From Mesorhizobium sp. NZP2298 (lineage in GTDB: Bacteria; Pseudomonadota; Alphaproteobacteria; Rhizobiales; Rhizobiaceae), in assembly GCF_013170825.1 (NCBI RefSeq), contig NZ_CP033365.1, positions 4,786,001-4,850,000 of the forward strand: a stretch of 64,000 nt of DNA. The letters are read 5' to 3'. A model generated the notes under the pieces. It did no database searches, was not told where the DNA came from, and saw nothing but the letters and a program-made list of their open reading frames with translations. Made by a program: the position numbers and the translations under genes. Of the stretch, positions 8,981-16,775 are shown piece after piece. Position 1 is the stretch's first letter. Each line of letters opens with the position of its first letter.

Positions 8981-9163
8981 ATGAAGAAGTCCCTCCTCTC
9001 GGCTCTCGGGCTTGCGGTTGCAGTTGCTTTCACGGTGCCGGCTATCGGCGTGACCAGCGCGGATGCGGCCCCGATGGCGAAGCATCATCGTCATCATCAC
9101 CACTATCGTCATCATCACCGCCATCACCGCCATCATCACATGAAGACGATGAAGAAGGCCTGA
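8981..9163 (+). CDS. Small histidine-rich exported peptide
   Basis: 60-residue ORF with AAGGA eight bases before the ATG and a clean Sec signal peptide (MKKSLLSALGLAVAVAFTVP, cleavage probably after ADA near residue 29). The mature part is only about 31 residues and contains 17 histidines in HH/HHH runs separated by Arg or Tyr. It ends in MKTMKKA. Such composition suggests binding of Ni, Zn, Cu or Co in the periplasm, or pH-dependent behaviour; this is inference from composition. A strong inverted repeat follows the stop. It is not related in sequence to its neighbours. Confidence 0.75.
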   Translation: MKKSLLSALGLAVAVAFTVPAIGVTSADAAPMAKHHRHHHHYRHHHRHHRHHHMKTMKKA

Positions 9164-9178
9164 CACCGCACTGCCAAC

Positions 9179-9220
9179 GAGAAGACCGGCCTTGGCCTCC
9201 TGTTCAAGGCTGGTCTTCTC
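9179..9220 (+). terminator. Long hairpin after the His-rich gene
   Basis: Near-perfect 16-bp stem (9179-9194 with 9205-9220, one mismatch) starting 15 bp after the stop codon. There is no clear T tract on the plus strand, so it may act as a transcript-stabilising hairpin as well as a terminator. Confidence 0.5.
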
Positions 9221-9507
9221 CTGGTCATGCGCTGCCAGACCCGACATGAACCGGGCCCATCGGATTTCGCCTGACGACACTGCTGGCCAGGATTTCGGCG
9301 CCAATCCAATACCTCGAGAGGCGAGACTTTCACGCCGCACCAAATCGCGATACGGCCAGGGATGTTTCTGACCGGCAGCTGTACCGGATCAGGCTTTCGC
9401 GAACAGGCTAGGTATCCCGATGACGGCCAAGGCCGACCTCTCCCGGATAGACCGCCTTGTCCTGTCGGTTGCCCGATTGTGGCACACTTAGCCACCCTGC
9501 CCTTATC
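9221..9507. other. No gene seen
   Basis: About 290 bp between the hairpin and the broken ATP-grasp gene. I see no ORF with a ribosome-binding site, no RNA gene and no repeat. It may include decayed upstream sequence of the pseudogene. Confidence 0.4.
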
Positions 9508-9912
9508 GTGCGGTTCTTCATGAAACCGGGCTATCTGCCCAATCCGGCCGCGCCCGTGCGCCACCATGAACTGTTGCTTTGGCGAAAGATTCTCGATCGC
9601 AACCCGCTGTTCGTGACGCTGACCGACAAGCTGGCGGCCAAGGCTCATATCCGTGGAGCCTGCCCCGGGATCCCCATACCGAATACGCTCTGGTGTGGGG
9701 CGACGCTACCGACATCCCGCCGGGTCTGCTGACCGGCGCCGTGGTGGTCATCCGGCGTTCGCCCGCGAAATCGAGCGGCTCTGGCGGCTCGACCAATCCG
9801 CCTTCCTGCGCCGACCTCACAACGGGGCTGTGCGCCTCTATGCCGACGCGCTTCGCGCCAGATGCCGGGGCAACATTGCAAATGACCAGGCCGACGCCGC
9901 GCGGCGCCCCTG
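9508..9912 (+). pseudogene. Broken TupA-like ATP-grasp (polysaccharide biosynthesis) gene
   Basis: A first frame (from GTG 9508) reads FFMKPGYLPN and then WRKILDRNPLFVTLTDKLAA, the typical N-terminal signature of TupA-like ATP-grasp proteins of polysaccharide loci. It continues IPNTLWCG near 9690. The match then moves to other frames (ALVWGDATDIPPGLLTGAVV from about 9690; later FAREIERLWRLDQSAF), and no frame stays open to a full length of 250-300 residues. This indicates at least one frameshift plus loss of the 3' half. Family identity comes from remembered motifs, so it is moderately sure; that it is non-functional is clear. Confidence 0.6.
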
Positions 9913-10039
9913 ATGAAGCCGCCGGAATCGGCAGCGCTTTTTTCTGCAACTACCCCATGAACCTTTCCTTCGAGCAGCTCACTAAGCCTGCATGGACGCC
10001 GGCAAGGCGATCCCCAATCAAACCGAAGGAAATGCAGAA

Positions 10040-10318
10040 ATGACCACCAACTCGAACTTCAAGCGCCTCTCGCTCGCCGGCGCCATCGCATTCTCGGCGA
10101 TCGGCTCGATGTCGATGACGAATTCGGCCTTTGCCAATGGCACGCACCCCACTGGCGACGGCGGCGCTGTTTGCAAGGGCGCAGGCCACTGCCTGGTACT
10201 CTCGATCGAGTGCAAGGGCACCTATACGGACGCCACCGACAAGAACGGCACGGTCTATGGCAAATGCAGCCAGACCGCGCAGGTTTCACCCCAGGCCAAG
10301 ATCAAGCTCGCCAAGTAA
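10040..10318 (+). CDS. Small exported cysteine-containing protein of unknown function
   Basis: 92-residue protein with a signal peptide (LSLAGAIAFSAIGSMSMTN, predicted cleavage after AFA near residue 33). The short mature domain holds four cysteines (VCKGAGHC, SIECKG, GKCSQ) that could form two disulfides in the periplasm. The start at 10040 is preferred to an upstream in-frame ATG at 9992, because it puts the positively charged n-region right before the hydrophobic core. It is followed by a good terminator. Resembles DUF2282-like small proteins only in size; no function assigned. Confidence 0.65.
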   Translation: MTTNSNFKRLSLAGAIAFSAIGSMSMTNSAFANGTHPTGDGGAVCKGAGHCLVLSIECKGTYTDATDKNGTVYGKCSQTAQVSPQAKIKLAK

Positions 10319-10336
10319 CCACCTGATGGCAATAAG

Positions 10337-10378
10337 AATGGCGGCTCTCCTTTCGGGGTCGACCGCCATTTTTCTTGA
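10337..10378 (+). terminator. Rho-independent terminator
   Basis: Stem AATGGCGG (10337-10344) with CCGCCATT (10363-10370), followed by TTTCTTG. It lies 19 bp after the stop of the small exported protein. Confidence 0.75.
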
Positions 10379-10410
10379 TTGAATCCCTTGTCTTATGACC
10401 AGAGGGCTCC

Positions 10411-10716
10411 TCAGCGCCGGCTGAAAAGCAGGCTGGCGACCAGGCCGAGTACCACAAGGCCGACCGCGGCGGCGGCCGCCGGATGGTCGCGGGCCGATTT
10501 CTCGATCACCCTGCCCTGCTTTCGGATTGCCGGCATGGCATCCCGCAGACGTCCGGCAAGATCCGAATATGTATCAAGAGCGGCATCGCGGCCGTCTTCA
10601 TAGTAAGTGCCACCCCGTTTTGACATTGCCTTGCGCAACGCCGCGAGTTCCCTTGAGAGGGCCGCGACCTGCTTTTCGAGGTCGATGTCCGAAAGAGTCG
10701 AGAATGATGCCATCAT
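10411..10716 (-). CDS. DUF883/ElaB-like membrane-anchored stress protein
   Basis: 101-residue protein with the ElaB/YqjD-like plan: an N-terminal helical, charged region (LEKQVAALSRELAALRKAMS, about residues 13-32) and a single C-terminal membrane helix (AAAAVGLVVLGLVASLLF) ending in SRR. Family members sit in the inner membrane and some bind ribosomes in stationary phase; that role is by analogy. The start is the first of two adjacent ATGs (10716), with AAGGA five bases upstream. It is convergent with the exported protein gene. Confidence 0.65.
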   Translation of the reverse strand: MMASFSTLSDIDLEKQVAALSRELAALRKAMSKRGGTYYEDGRDAALDTYSDLAGRLRDAMPAIRKQGRVIEKSARDHPAAAAAVGLVVLGLVASLLFSRR

Positions 10717-10815
10717 GCGTTTCCTTGTCTTGCTGAACGATGTCTCGCAGAAGGAAACGTAACGCCTCACCCGAAGGCGAGTTCCGGCCCAAAGGCTTCA
10801 AAACGCGTGCGGCGG

Positions 10816-11355
10816 TCAGCGCACCTGGTCAAGCAGACGCTTGCATTCCAGCAGATCGAACAGCGCCTCCTGCAGCAGCGCGCGGTTGTCGCGCGAGAGT
10901 TTCGACGCGTCCGGCTGAACCGGACCTTCCTCGTCGCTCTTGCCCAGGCCAAAAAAGCGGCGGCTGGGCTTGACCCTCGGCTGGCCAACCAGTTCATCAT
11001 CTCCACCGCGCGGCTGCGCCGCCGGTGTCAGCGGCACCTGATCGGCCTGCTTCCGTTGCGAGATCGCCTCGACGGCGGCCATGTCACCATTGCCGATGGC
11101 GACCAGGAAATGATTGCCGTTTTCGCGCAGCAGCTTCTGCACACCCTTGATCGTGTAGCCCTGGTCGTAGAGCATGTGGCGGATGCCCTTGATCAGTTCG
11201 ACGTCCTGCGGCCGGTAGTAGCGACGGCCGCCGCCGCGCTTCATCGGCTTGATCTGGTTGAAGCGCGTCTCCCAGAAACGCAGCACATGCTGGGGCAGGT
11301 CGAGATCTTCAGCGACCTCGCTGATTGTGCGGAAGGCGTCAGGGCTCTTGTCCAT
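10816..11355 (-). CDS. MerR-family transcriptional regulator
   Basis: 179-residue regulator with an N-terminal MerR winged helix-turn-helix ([20 protein letters not shown], then [16 protein letters not shown], about residues 8-75). The C-terminal half has low complexity, without cysteines of a metal-binding MerR. The ATG at 11355 is favoured, since a GAGGA site precedes it; the upstream GTG in the same frame overlaps that site. In rhizobia this gene regularly follows ihfA, fabH and plsX, as here. A perfect palindrome (11367-11382) lies just upstream of its ribosome-binding site and may be an autoregulatory operator. Confidence 0.85.
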   Translation of the reverse strand: MDKSPDAFRTISEVAEDLDLPQHVLRFWETRFNQIKPMKRGGGRRYYRPQDVELIKGIRHMLYDQGYTIKGVQKLLRENGNHFLVAIGNGDMAAVEAISQRKQADQVPLTPAAQPRGGDDELVGQPRVKPSRRFFGLGKSDEEGPVQPDASKLSRDNRALLQEALFDLLECKRLLDQVR

Positions 11356-11366
11356 GGGCGAAATCC

Positions 11367-11415
11367 TCACGCTGGAGCGTGATCCGGAACGGTACTCAGC
11401 GAGATCAGGCTCACC
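11367..11415. repeat. Palindrome upstream of merR, probably part of a rhizobial intergenic repeat
   Basis: Perfect dyad TCACGCT-GG-AGCGTGA at 11367-11382, followed by ATCCGGAACG and ending near GAGATCAGGCTCA. The order resembles a degenerate copy of the common rhizobial intergenic element that begins GAGCATGATCCGGAAAAG and ends GATCATGCTC. Alternatively the dyad is an operator for the MerR-type protein. Confidence 0.4.
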
Positions 11416-11566
11416 AAAGAGAAAAACTCATTCCGGTTGCGCGGAATGGACCATACGCGAAACACCAATCCGGCCATGCTGCCGAATCGGACCTTATTTC
11501 AGCGGTTTGTGAAGCAATATTCAAGCCCGGCGTCATGGCGGCGCCGGTTTTCAACGCCAACGGAGG

Positions 11567-11890
11567 CTATTTGCCGCCCTTGGCCTTGCTGTTCTGATGC
11601 GAGCGCAAGATGCGGTTCTTCAGCACGTTGGACGATTTGAAGGTCATCACCCGACGCGGCAGGATCGGCACTTCTTCACCGGTCTTGGGATTGCGCCCGA
11701 TGCGCTCGTTCTTCGAGCGGACATGAAACGTCGCGAAGGACGACAGCTTGACCGTCTCGCCACGCACGATGGCTTCGCAGATTTCGTCCAGCACGGCTTC
11801 GACGAGTTCGGCGGATTCAGTGCGCGACAGACCGACCTTTCGATAGACGGCCTCCGCAAGGTCGGCACGCGTAAGTGTCTTTCCCCCCAT
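11567..11890 (-). CDS. ihfA: Integration host factor subunit alpha
   Basis: 107-residue DNA-bending protein of the HU/IHF family; with IHF beta it forms the nucleoid heterodimer used in transcription, replication and recombination. Visible features are the N-terminal helices ([20 protein letters not shown]), the hinge ([14 protein letters not shown]) and the beta-arm signature [16 protein letters not shown] with the intercalating proline. Alpha rather than HU or beta is chosen because of [10 protein letters not shown] and the position between merR and fabH, where ihfA is found in alphaproteobacteria. The C-terminal tail is slightly long and basic. Confidence 0.93.
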   Translation of the reverse strand: MGGKTLTRADLAEAVYRKVGLSRTESAELVEAVLDEICEAIVRGETVKLSSFATFHVRSKNERIGRNPKTGEEVPILPRRVMTFKSSNVLKNRILRSHQNSKAKGGK

Positions 11891-11991
11891 GCGACCGTCC
11901 CATCAGCTCAAACATAAAATCGGCACAACAACGGCTGAGCCTAAGTAATTGATCCGGCAAGGTCAAGGACCGAAACCGACCCGTTCGGCAC

Positions 11992-12963
11992 TTACCAGCG
12001 AACCAGAACAGCACCCCAGGTGAAGCCGCCGCCCATCGCTTCCAGGAGAACGAGGTCTCCCTTCTTGATGCGACCATCGGCAACGGCCACCGACAGTGCC
12101 AGCGGCACGGAAGCAGCCGAGGTGTTACCGTGCAAATCGACCGTAACCACCACCTTTTGCTCGGCTATCCCGAGCTTCCTGGCGGAAGCGTCAATAATTC
12201 GTTTATTGGCCTGGTGCGGCACGAACCAGTCGAGATCGTCAGCGGTGATGCCCGCGGCCGAGAAGGTCGCCTCGATAACGTCGGTGATCATGCCGACCGC
12301 GTGCTTGAAGACCTCGCGGCCTTCCATCCTGAGGTGGCCGACCGTTCCCGTCGTTGACGGTCCGCCGTCGACGAAAAGCTTGTCCTTGTGCGCGCCGTCA
12401 GAGCGCAGGCTGGCCGCCAGAACGCCATGGTCGGCAATCGTGCCAGCCCCCTCGCCTGCTTCCAGGACCAGGGCGCCGGCGCCGTCGCCGAACAAAACGC
12501 AGGTCGAGCGGTCATTCCAGTCGAGGATGCGCGAGAATGTTTCCGAGCCGATGACCAGCACGCGCTTGGCGAAGCCGCCACGGATATAGAGATCGGCTGT
12601 CGTCATCGCATAGACGAAGCCCGAGCACACCGCCTGCATGTCGAAGGCAAAGCCGTGATGCATGCCGAGCCTGTTCTGGATCTCGACAGCAGTGGCCGGG
12701 AATGTGTTGTTGGGCGTCGACGTCGCCAGCACGATCAGGTCGATGTCGTCCGGCGTCAGCCCGGCATTTGCAAGGGCGGCACGGGCCGCGGCCTCGCCCA
12801 GGGAAGCCGTCGTCTCGTCGTCGGCCGCGATATGACGCTGGCGGATGCCAGTGCGCTGGGCAATCCACTCGTCCGAGGTTTCGACCATGCCCTCGAAATC
12901 GGCATTCTTCATGATGCGGCGGGGCAGCGCGGCGCCCGTGCCGCGCACGACTGATCTGATCAA
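11992..12963 (-). CDS. fabH: 3-oxoacyl-ACP synthase III
   Basis: 323-residue thiolase-fold enzyme that condenses acetyl-CoA with malonyl-ACP to start fatty acid synthesis. The catalytic triad is visible: Cys113 ([10 protein letters not shown]), His250 ([10 protein letters not shown]) and Asn280 (LHGNTSAAS), together with the C-terminal [13 protein letters not shown]. The start is TTG at 12963 (product begins [10 protein letters not shown]), supported by AGGAAAG upstream. It follows plsX by 9 bp, so the two are in one operon, the usual lipid-synthesis arrangement. Confidence 0.96.
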   Translation of the reverse strand: MIRSVVRGTGAALPRRIMKNADFEGMVETSDEWIAQRTGIRQRHIAADDETTASLGEAAARAALANAGLTPDDIDLIVLATSTPNNTFPATAVEIQNRLGMHHGFAFDMQAVCSGFVYAMTTADLYIRGGFAKRVLVIGSETFSRILDWNDRSTCVLFGDGAGALVLEAGEGAGTIADHGVLAASLRSDGAHKDKLFVDGGPSTTGTVGHLRMEGREVFKHAVGMITDVIEATFSAAGITADDLDWFVPHQANKRIIDASARKLGIAEQKVVVTVDLHGNTSAASVPLALSVAVADGRIKKGDLVLLEAMGGGFTWGAVLVRW

Positions 12964-12972
12964 AGTTCTTTC

Positions 12973-14043
12973 CTATTCCTTCGCGTCGGTAACGACGTCG
13001 GATTTCCTAGATGACAGGGCACGCGGGTTGCGCGCATGAAACAGGTCGAGGTCGGCCTCGATCCGGTCAAGCAGATTGTTGCGAACCATGTCGTAGCCGA
13101 GTTCGATCGCGGCGGCGAACCCGTCCGAATCGGCACCGCCATGGCTTTTGACGACGATGCCGCTCAACCCCAGGAAAACGCCGCCATTGGAGCGGCCGAC
13201 ATCCATCTTTTCGCGCAGGCGATCGAAGGCGCCCTTGGCGAAGACATAGCCGATCTTGGCCATCAGGGTACGGCTCATGGCGGCGCGCAGGTAACCTGCG
13301 ATCTGGCGCGCGGTGCCTTCCGCCGTCTTCAGCGCGATATTGCCGGCGAAGCCTTCGGTCACCACCACGTCGACCGTGCCCTTGCCGATATCGTCGCCTT
13401 CGACAAAGCCATGATAGTTCATCGAGGCCATGTTGGCCTCGCGCAGCATGCGTCCTGCTTCCTTGACCTCTTCCTGGCCCTTGATCTCTTCCACGCCGAC
13501 ATTGAGCAGGCCAACCGTCGGTCGGGCGATGCCGAACACGGCGCGCGCCATGCCGGTGCCGAGAATGGCAAAATCGATGAGTTGTTGGGCATCGGCGCCG
13601 ATGGTGGCGCCGACGTCCAGAACCACGCTTTCGCCGCGCAATGTCGGCCACAATGCCGCGATCGCCGGGCGATCGATGGTGGCCATGGTGCGCAGGCAGA
13701 ATTTCGACATCGCCATCAACGCGCCTGTGTTGCCGGCGGAGATGCAAGCGTCCGCGGCACCCGACTTGACCGCTTCGACCGCCTTCCACATCGACGACTT
13801 CCAGCGGCCATGGCGCAGCGCCTGGCTGGGCTTGTCGTCCATCCTGACCGCGATCTCGCAGTGGAAGAATTCGCTCACCTCGGCCAGCTTGGGGAACTTG
13901 GCCAGTTCGGGGCGCACCAGTTCCTCACGCCCGTAGATGACGAAGCGGATGTCGGGACGGCGGGTCGCGACCGTCATGAGCGCCGGAATGACCACGGCTG
14001 GTCCGTGATCGCCGCCCATGGCATCGATGGAAATCCTGATCAC
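12973..14043 (-). CDS. plsX: Phosphate acyltransferase
   Basis: 356-residue peripheral membrane enzyme that converts acyl-ACP to acyl-phosphate, the donor for PlsY in phospholipid synthesis. Recognised from [20 protein letters not shown] at the N-terminus, the central [27 protein letters not shown] and NVGVEEIKG, and the C-terminal [14 protein letters not shown]. Start GTG at 14043. The C-terminal extension ([15 protein letters not shown]) is short and basic. Operon with fabH and probably ihfA and merR; DUF177 lies 113 bp upstream. Confidence 0.96.
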   Translation of the reverse strand: MIRISIDAMGGDHGPAVVIPALMTVATRRPDIRFVIYGREELVRPELAKFPKLAEVSEFFHCEIAVRMDDKPSQALRHGRWKSSMWKAVEAVKSGAADACISAGNTGALMAMSKFCLRTMATIDRPAIAALWPTLRGESVVLDVGATIGADAQQLIDFAILGTGMARAVFGIARPTVGLLNVGVEEIKGQEEVKEAGRMLREANMASMNYHGFVEGDDIGKGTVDVVVTEGFAGNIALKTAEGTARQIAGYLRAAMSRTLMAKIGYVFAKGAFDRLREKMDVGRSNGGVFLGLSGIVVKSHGGADSDGFAAAIELGYDMVRNNLLDRIEADLDLFHARNPRALSSRKSDVVTDAKE

Positions 14044-14156
14044 GCGGTATTTATCTCACGGTTATGCGGCAGGTCGCTTTAGTGATCGCGAAGGTTCGGC
14101 GAAAATAGCGGTTTTGGGTTTTCACACAACCGACTTTTCCATCGCGGGCGAGGTTT

Positions 14157-14705
14157 TCAGGATTTTCCCAGCAAGGATCGCAGTTTTTGCTGAAATTCAT
14201 TCTCAGCCGCTTCGGTCCTGCCGACGGCGTCCAGCGACGCGCCCGGCTTGCGCGGATAAGGGTCGATCGCCAATCCGAAGAACTGTTCGGCGAGTGCCCC
14301 GACATCGATGGTGTCACCGGAAAATGTTTCGGGACTGTCGGGCCCGCCCGCATCGAGAAGTATCTCGCCGCCGCCTTCGAACCCCTGCCGTCCGAGCTTG
14401 GAGTCCTCGGGCAACAGCAGCGCCTCGACCGGCTCGTCGATATGCGCCTGGACCGGATCGAGCGTGACGATGCAGGCCTGGGTGATGTCGGCCTCGACAC
14501 GGCCGCTGACCTTCACGCCATTGCGCTTCCAGGACGCCACCAGAAGCTCCGCACGATAGGCTTCCACCGAAAGCAGCCCGTGCTCCCCTGCGAGCGCCGC
14601 GCGCTGGGCGGCATCGGCCTCGATCACCACGGGCAGGCCCTTCTGCGGCAGCCGGGCGACATTGGCGAAAAACGATACCGGGCTTCGCGTATCAGCATGT
14701 TTCAT
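14157..14705 (-). CDS. DUF177 (YceD-like) protein
   Basis: 182-residue protein of the DUF177 family, linked to large-ribosomal-RNA accumulation in other bacteria and plants, and usually encoded near plsX and rpmF. The family core is ITQACIVTLDPVQAHIDEPV (about residues 82-101), followed by an acidic region (DTIDVGALAEQFFGLAIDPY). The start at 14705 gives the usual N-terminus; the in-frame upstream stretch overlaps the bc1 chaperone gene and is not needed. Stop and start overlap as TGATG with the upstream gene, which implies translational coupling. Confidence 0.85.
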   Translation of the reverse strand: MKHADTRSPVSFFANVARLPQKGLPVVIEADAAQRAALAGEHGLLSVEAYRAELLVASWKRNGVKVSGRVEADITQACIVTLDPVQAHIDEPVEALLLPEDSKLGRQGFEGGGEILLDAGGPDSPETFSGDTIDVGALAEQFFGLAIDPYPRKPGASLDAVGRTEAAENEFQQKLRSLLGKS

Positions 14706-15250
14706 CAAGCACCTCCCCTGGCGAGCGGAAACGTTGCCGTACCGGAAACGATTGATTCGGACGGCTGAGCGGCCAGTTGCCGGCAAGCGTCGACGACATA
14801 GTCGGCCAATTGCGATGCCTCGGGCCACGCGCCGGTGTCGGGCCGGACATTGCGGGCAAGTGCCGCGGTCAGCCCGTCGTGGTCGTTTCTTTCCAGCGCA
14901 TCATCATAGGCGGCGGTACGGCCATAAAACATCTTCGCCAGTTTCTTCATGCGTTTGGGCACGCCCACATCGCCAATGCCCAGCTCCCGCAGCGAATGAT
15001 CGACGTCGAGGAAGAACTCGTCGATCAGCACCTGGGCGATCTCCTGCGCCACGCCGTCTTCACCGCGCAAGCGATGCTGGAACAGGAACATATGCAGCGA
15101 AAGCATCTCGAAACGGCCGAGCGGCGTATCCGGTACATTCCAGTGGGAATAAAATACAGTCTGCCGCGCCGCTGCCACGATTTGTGCGTAGAGCGCGTCG
15201 GTGATGGCGCGGTTGGCGTGGCGTTCGCGACCAAAAAGGCGCTGGAACAT
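14705..15250 (-). CDS. Ubiquinol-cytochrome c chaperone (CBP3/UQCC1 family)
   Basis: 181-residue protein of the Ubiq_cyt_C_chap family, whose members help assemble cytochrome b into the bc1 complex. Typical features are the N-terminal MFQRLFGRER, the helical core TPLGRFEMLSLHMFLFQHRL (about residues 49-68) and LIDEFFLDVDHSLRELGIGD (about 84-103), then PKRMKKLAKMFYGR. The ATG at 15250 is the family start; an ORF extension upstream runs into the divergent bamE promoter. It is co-transcribed with DUF177 and divergent from bamE. Confidence 0.88.
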   Translation of the reverse strand: MFQRLFGRERHANRAITDALYAQIVAAARQTVFYSHWNVPDTPLGRFEMLSLHMFLFQHRLRGEDGVAQEIAQVLIDEFFLDVDHSLRELGIGDVGVPKRMKKLAKMFYGRTAAYDDALERNDHDGLTAALARNVRPDTGAWPEASQLADYVVDACRQLAAQPSESIVSGTATFPLARGGA

Positions 15251-15361
15251 GGGGATGGTCTCCGGGGACCGTTTGTTGAATTGGCCTTGTTGCATCGGCA
15301 GGCAAGCTGGTTTACCGGTTTTGCGGCCCAGCGCAAGTTGCGGCGATATAATGGAGAATTG

Positions 15362-15880
15362 TTGTTGCGCGCGCTGAATTTCAAGTCGACCTTCTCGTCC
15401 AGGCCTGCTGGCGCGATCTCGCTGCTGCTCGTCATATCGGCGCTCTCGGCATGTCATACCAACAAGATGTTCGGCGACCTAAGTCCGAGCGAGACGCTCA
15501 CGCAAGGGTATGTCTACGACCAGCAGGCCGTCGATTCGGTGCCCGTCGGTTCCAGCCGCGAGCAGGTGCTTCTGGCGCTTGGCACGCCGTCGACGACGGC
15601 CACTTTCGACAACGAGGCGTTTTATTACATTTCGCAAACGCGCAAGCGCTATGTCGCCTTCGACAAGCCCAGGCTTGTCGACCAGAAGGTGCTCGCGGTC
15701 TATTTCGGCGCCGATGGCCGCGTCACCCAGATCGCCAATTACGGCTTGAAGGACGGCAAGATCTTCGACTTCATTTCGCGCACCACTCCGACTGGCGGCA
15801 AGGACCAGAACTTCCTCAGCCAGATCATCAACGGCGCCAGCAAGCTGGCGCCCAGCATTCCCGGCGGTGGAACTCCCTGA
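15362..15880 (+). CDS. bamE: Outer membrane protein assembly factor BamE (SmpA/OmlA)
   Basis: Outer-membrane lipoprotein of about 172 residues in the beta-barrel assembly (BAM) complex. The signal sequence AISLLLVISALSAC has lipobox LSAC with Cys31. The BamE domain follows: YVYDQQAVDSVPVGSSREQV and LLALGTPSTTATFDNEAFYY (about residues 50-92), then the C-terminal half QTRKRYVAFDKPRLVDQKVL. No ATG lies in front of the signal peptide. The best choice is a TTG at 15362 (or 15365), because GGAGA is positioned correctly before a run of three TTG codons. Monocistronic with a good terminator; divergent from the bc1 chaperone gene. Confidence 0.9.
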   Translation: MLRALNFKSTFSSRPAGAISLLLVISALSACHTNKMFGDLSPSETLTQGYVYDQQAVDSVPVGSSREQVLLALGTPSTTATFDNEAFYYISQTRKRYVAFDKPRLVDQKVLAVYFGADGRVTQIANYGLKDGKIFDFISRTTPTGGKDQNFLSQIINGASKLAPSIPGGGTP

Positions 15881-15930
15881 TCATCAGAACCCTGCTTCCT
15901 TTCGGAAAGCAGCAACATCTCAGGCGACCG

Positions 15931-15965
15931 AAAACCCGTGGGAGCGATCTCACGGGTTTTTGTTT
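15931..15965 (+). terminator. Terminator of bamE
   Basis: Perfect 10-bp stem AAAACCCGTG/CACGGGTTTT (15931-15940 with 15951-15960) followed by TGTTTGG, 50 bp after the bamE stop. Confidence 0.85.
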
Positions 15966-16715
15966 GGCCAAGGAAAGGCCAGCTCGCCAGCAATGGGCAA
16001 GCCCGTTTCAAATCCCCCGGGCTTTGGGGCTTTTTGAAAATGAGCGGTGGCGAACGCGCAGCGCCGGAGGGCTGGATGGCCACCGGCACAAGAGGCGTCG
16101 TTGTCGAACAACCGCCCCTCGAAGGCGTTCCCGTCAACAACTCGATCTTCGGCGTCGGCAAGGGTGGATTCTACGATCCCGTTGACACGGTAGGGTTTGG
16201 CTCGTCGCAGGTGGTCCGGCTGACATCGCTGGACTGGCTCGGCCCCCTGGCGCCCTGCCAGCCAGTGCTTTTGCGAGGCCTCGCAAGACTGGCTCTTCCG
16301 GTCCTGGCGAAAGGGCGCGATCATCGCGACGATGCCGCATCTGACCGTGCTCAAGCTGCACTCCGGCAACCGCCGGGGCTATGGCGAAGACCTTGCGACG
16401 AAAGGGCTCGTCGCGGCAATGGAGACGCCAACACCTTGCGTGTGAGGGTGCTTGCCGGTGCTGACGGACCGCCTTGCTCGACAAGAGCCACCTATCTCAG
16501 GCGCAGATTGCTCGCCGCTTGCGGCATTCACCCCAGGGCGCGGTCCTTCCGTCATCGACACAAACGCGGCGCATTCGTCGCGCTGCTGCGCGAGATTCGC
16601 GGCCTCCCGCCAATGCCCGAGCGCGAGCCGGGTGTGCAGGAACTGTCGGAGATCTACGGCAGCCGCCCGGGCACGAACGCCAGCGGCGGTTGAAATCCCG
16701 TCGAAGCTGACGCAT
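15966..16715. other. Relic region with scrambled coding potential, no intact gene
   Basis: 750 bp between two terminators. Codon-like composition appears in different frames: from ATG 16041 (MSGGERAAPEGW ... GVGKGGFYDPVDTVGFGSS) to about 16250; in another frame at about 16260-16443 (QDWLFRSWRKGAI ... LHSGNRRGYGEDL, ending in TGA); and again at about 16560-16693 (FVALLREIRGLPPMPERE, ending in TGA). None is a complete protein I recognise, and no good ribosome-binding sites are present. The picture fits one or two decayed genes on the plus strand. Confidence 0.45.
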
Positions 16716-16721
16716 CAAATG

Positions 16722-16755
16722 AAAAGCCCGCGGGGATCGCTCCCCGCGGGCTTTT
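16722..16755. terminator. Bidirectional terminator
   Basis: Perfect 15-bp stem (16722-16736 with 16741-16755), 4-nt loop, with A and T runs at its flanks. It ends hppA transcription on the minus strand and whatever arrives on the plus strand. Confidence 0.9.
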
Positions 16756-16775
16756 TCGGATCATCGGCCCGGCGG

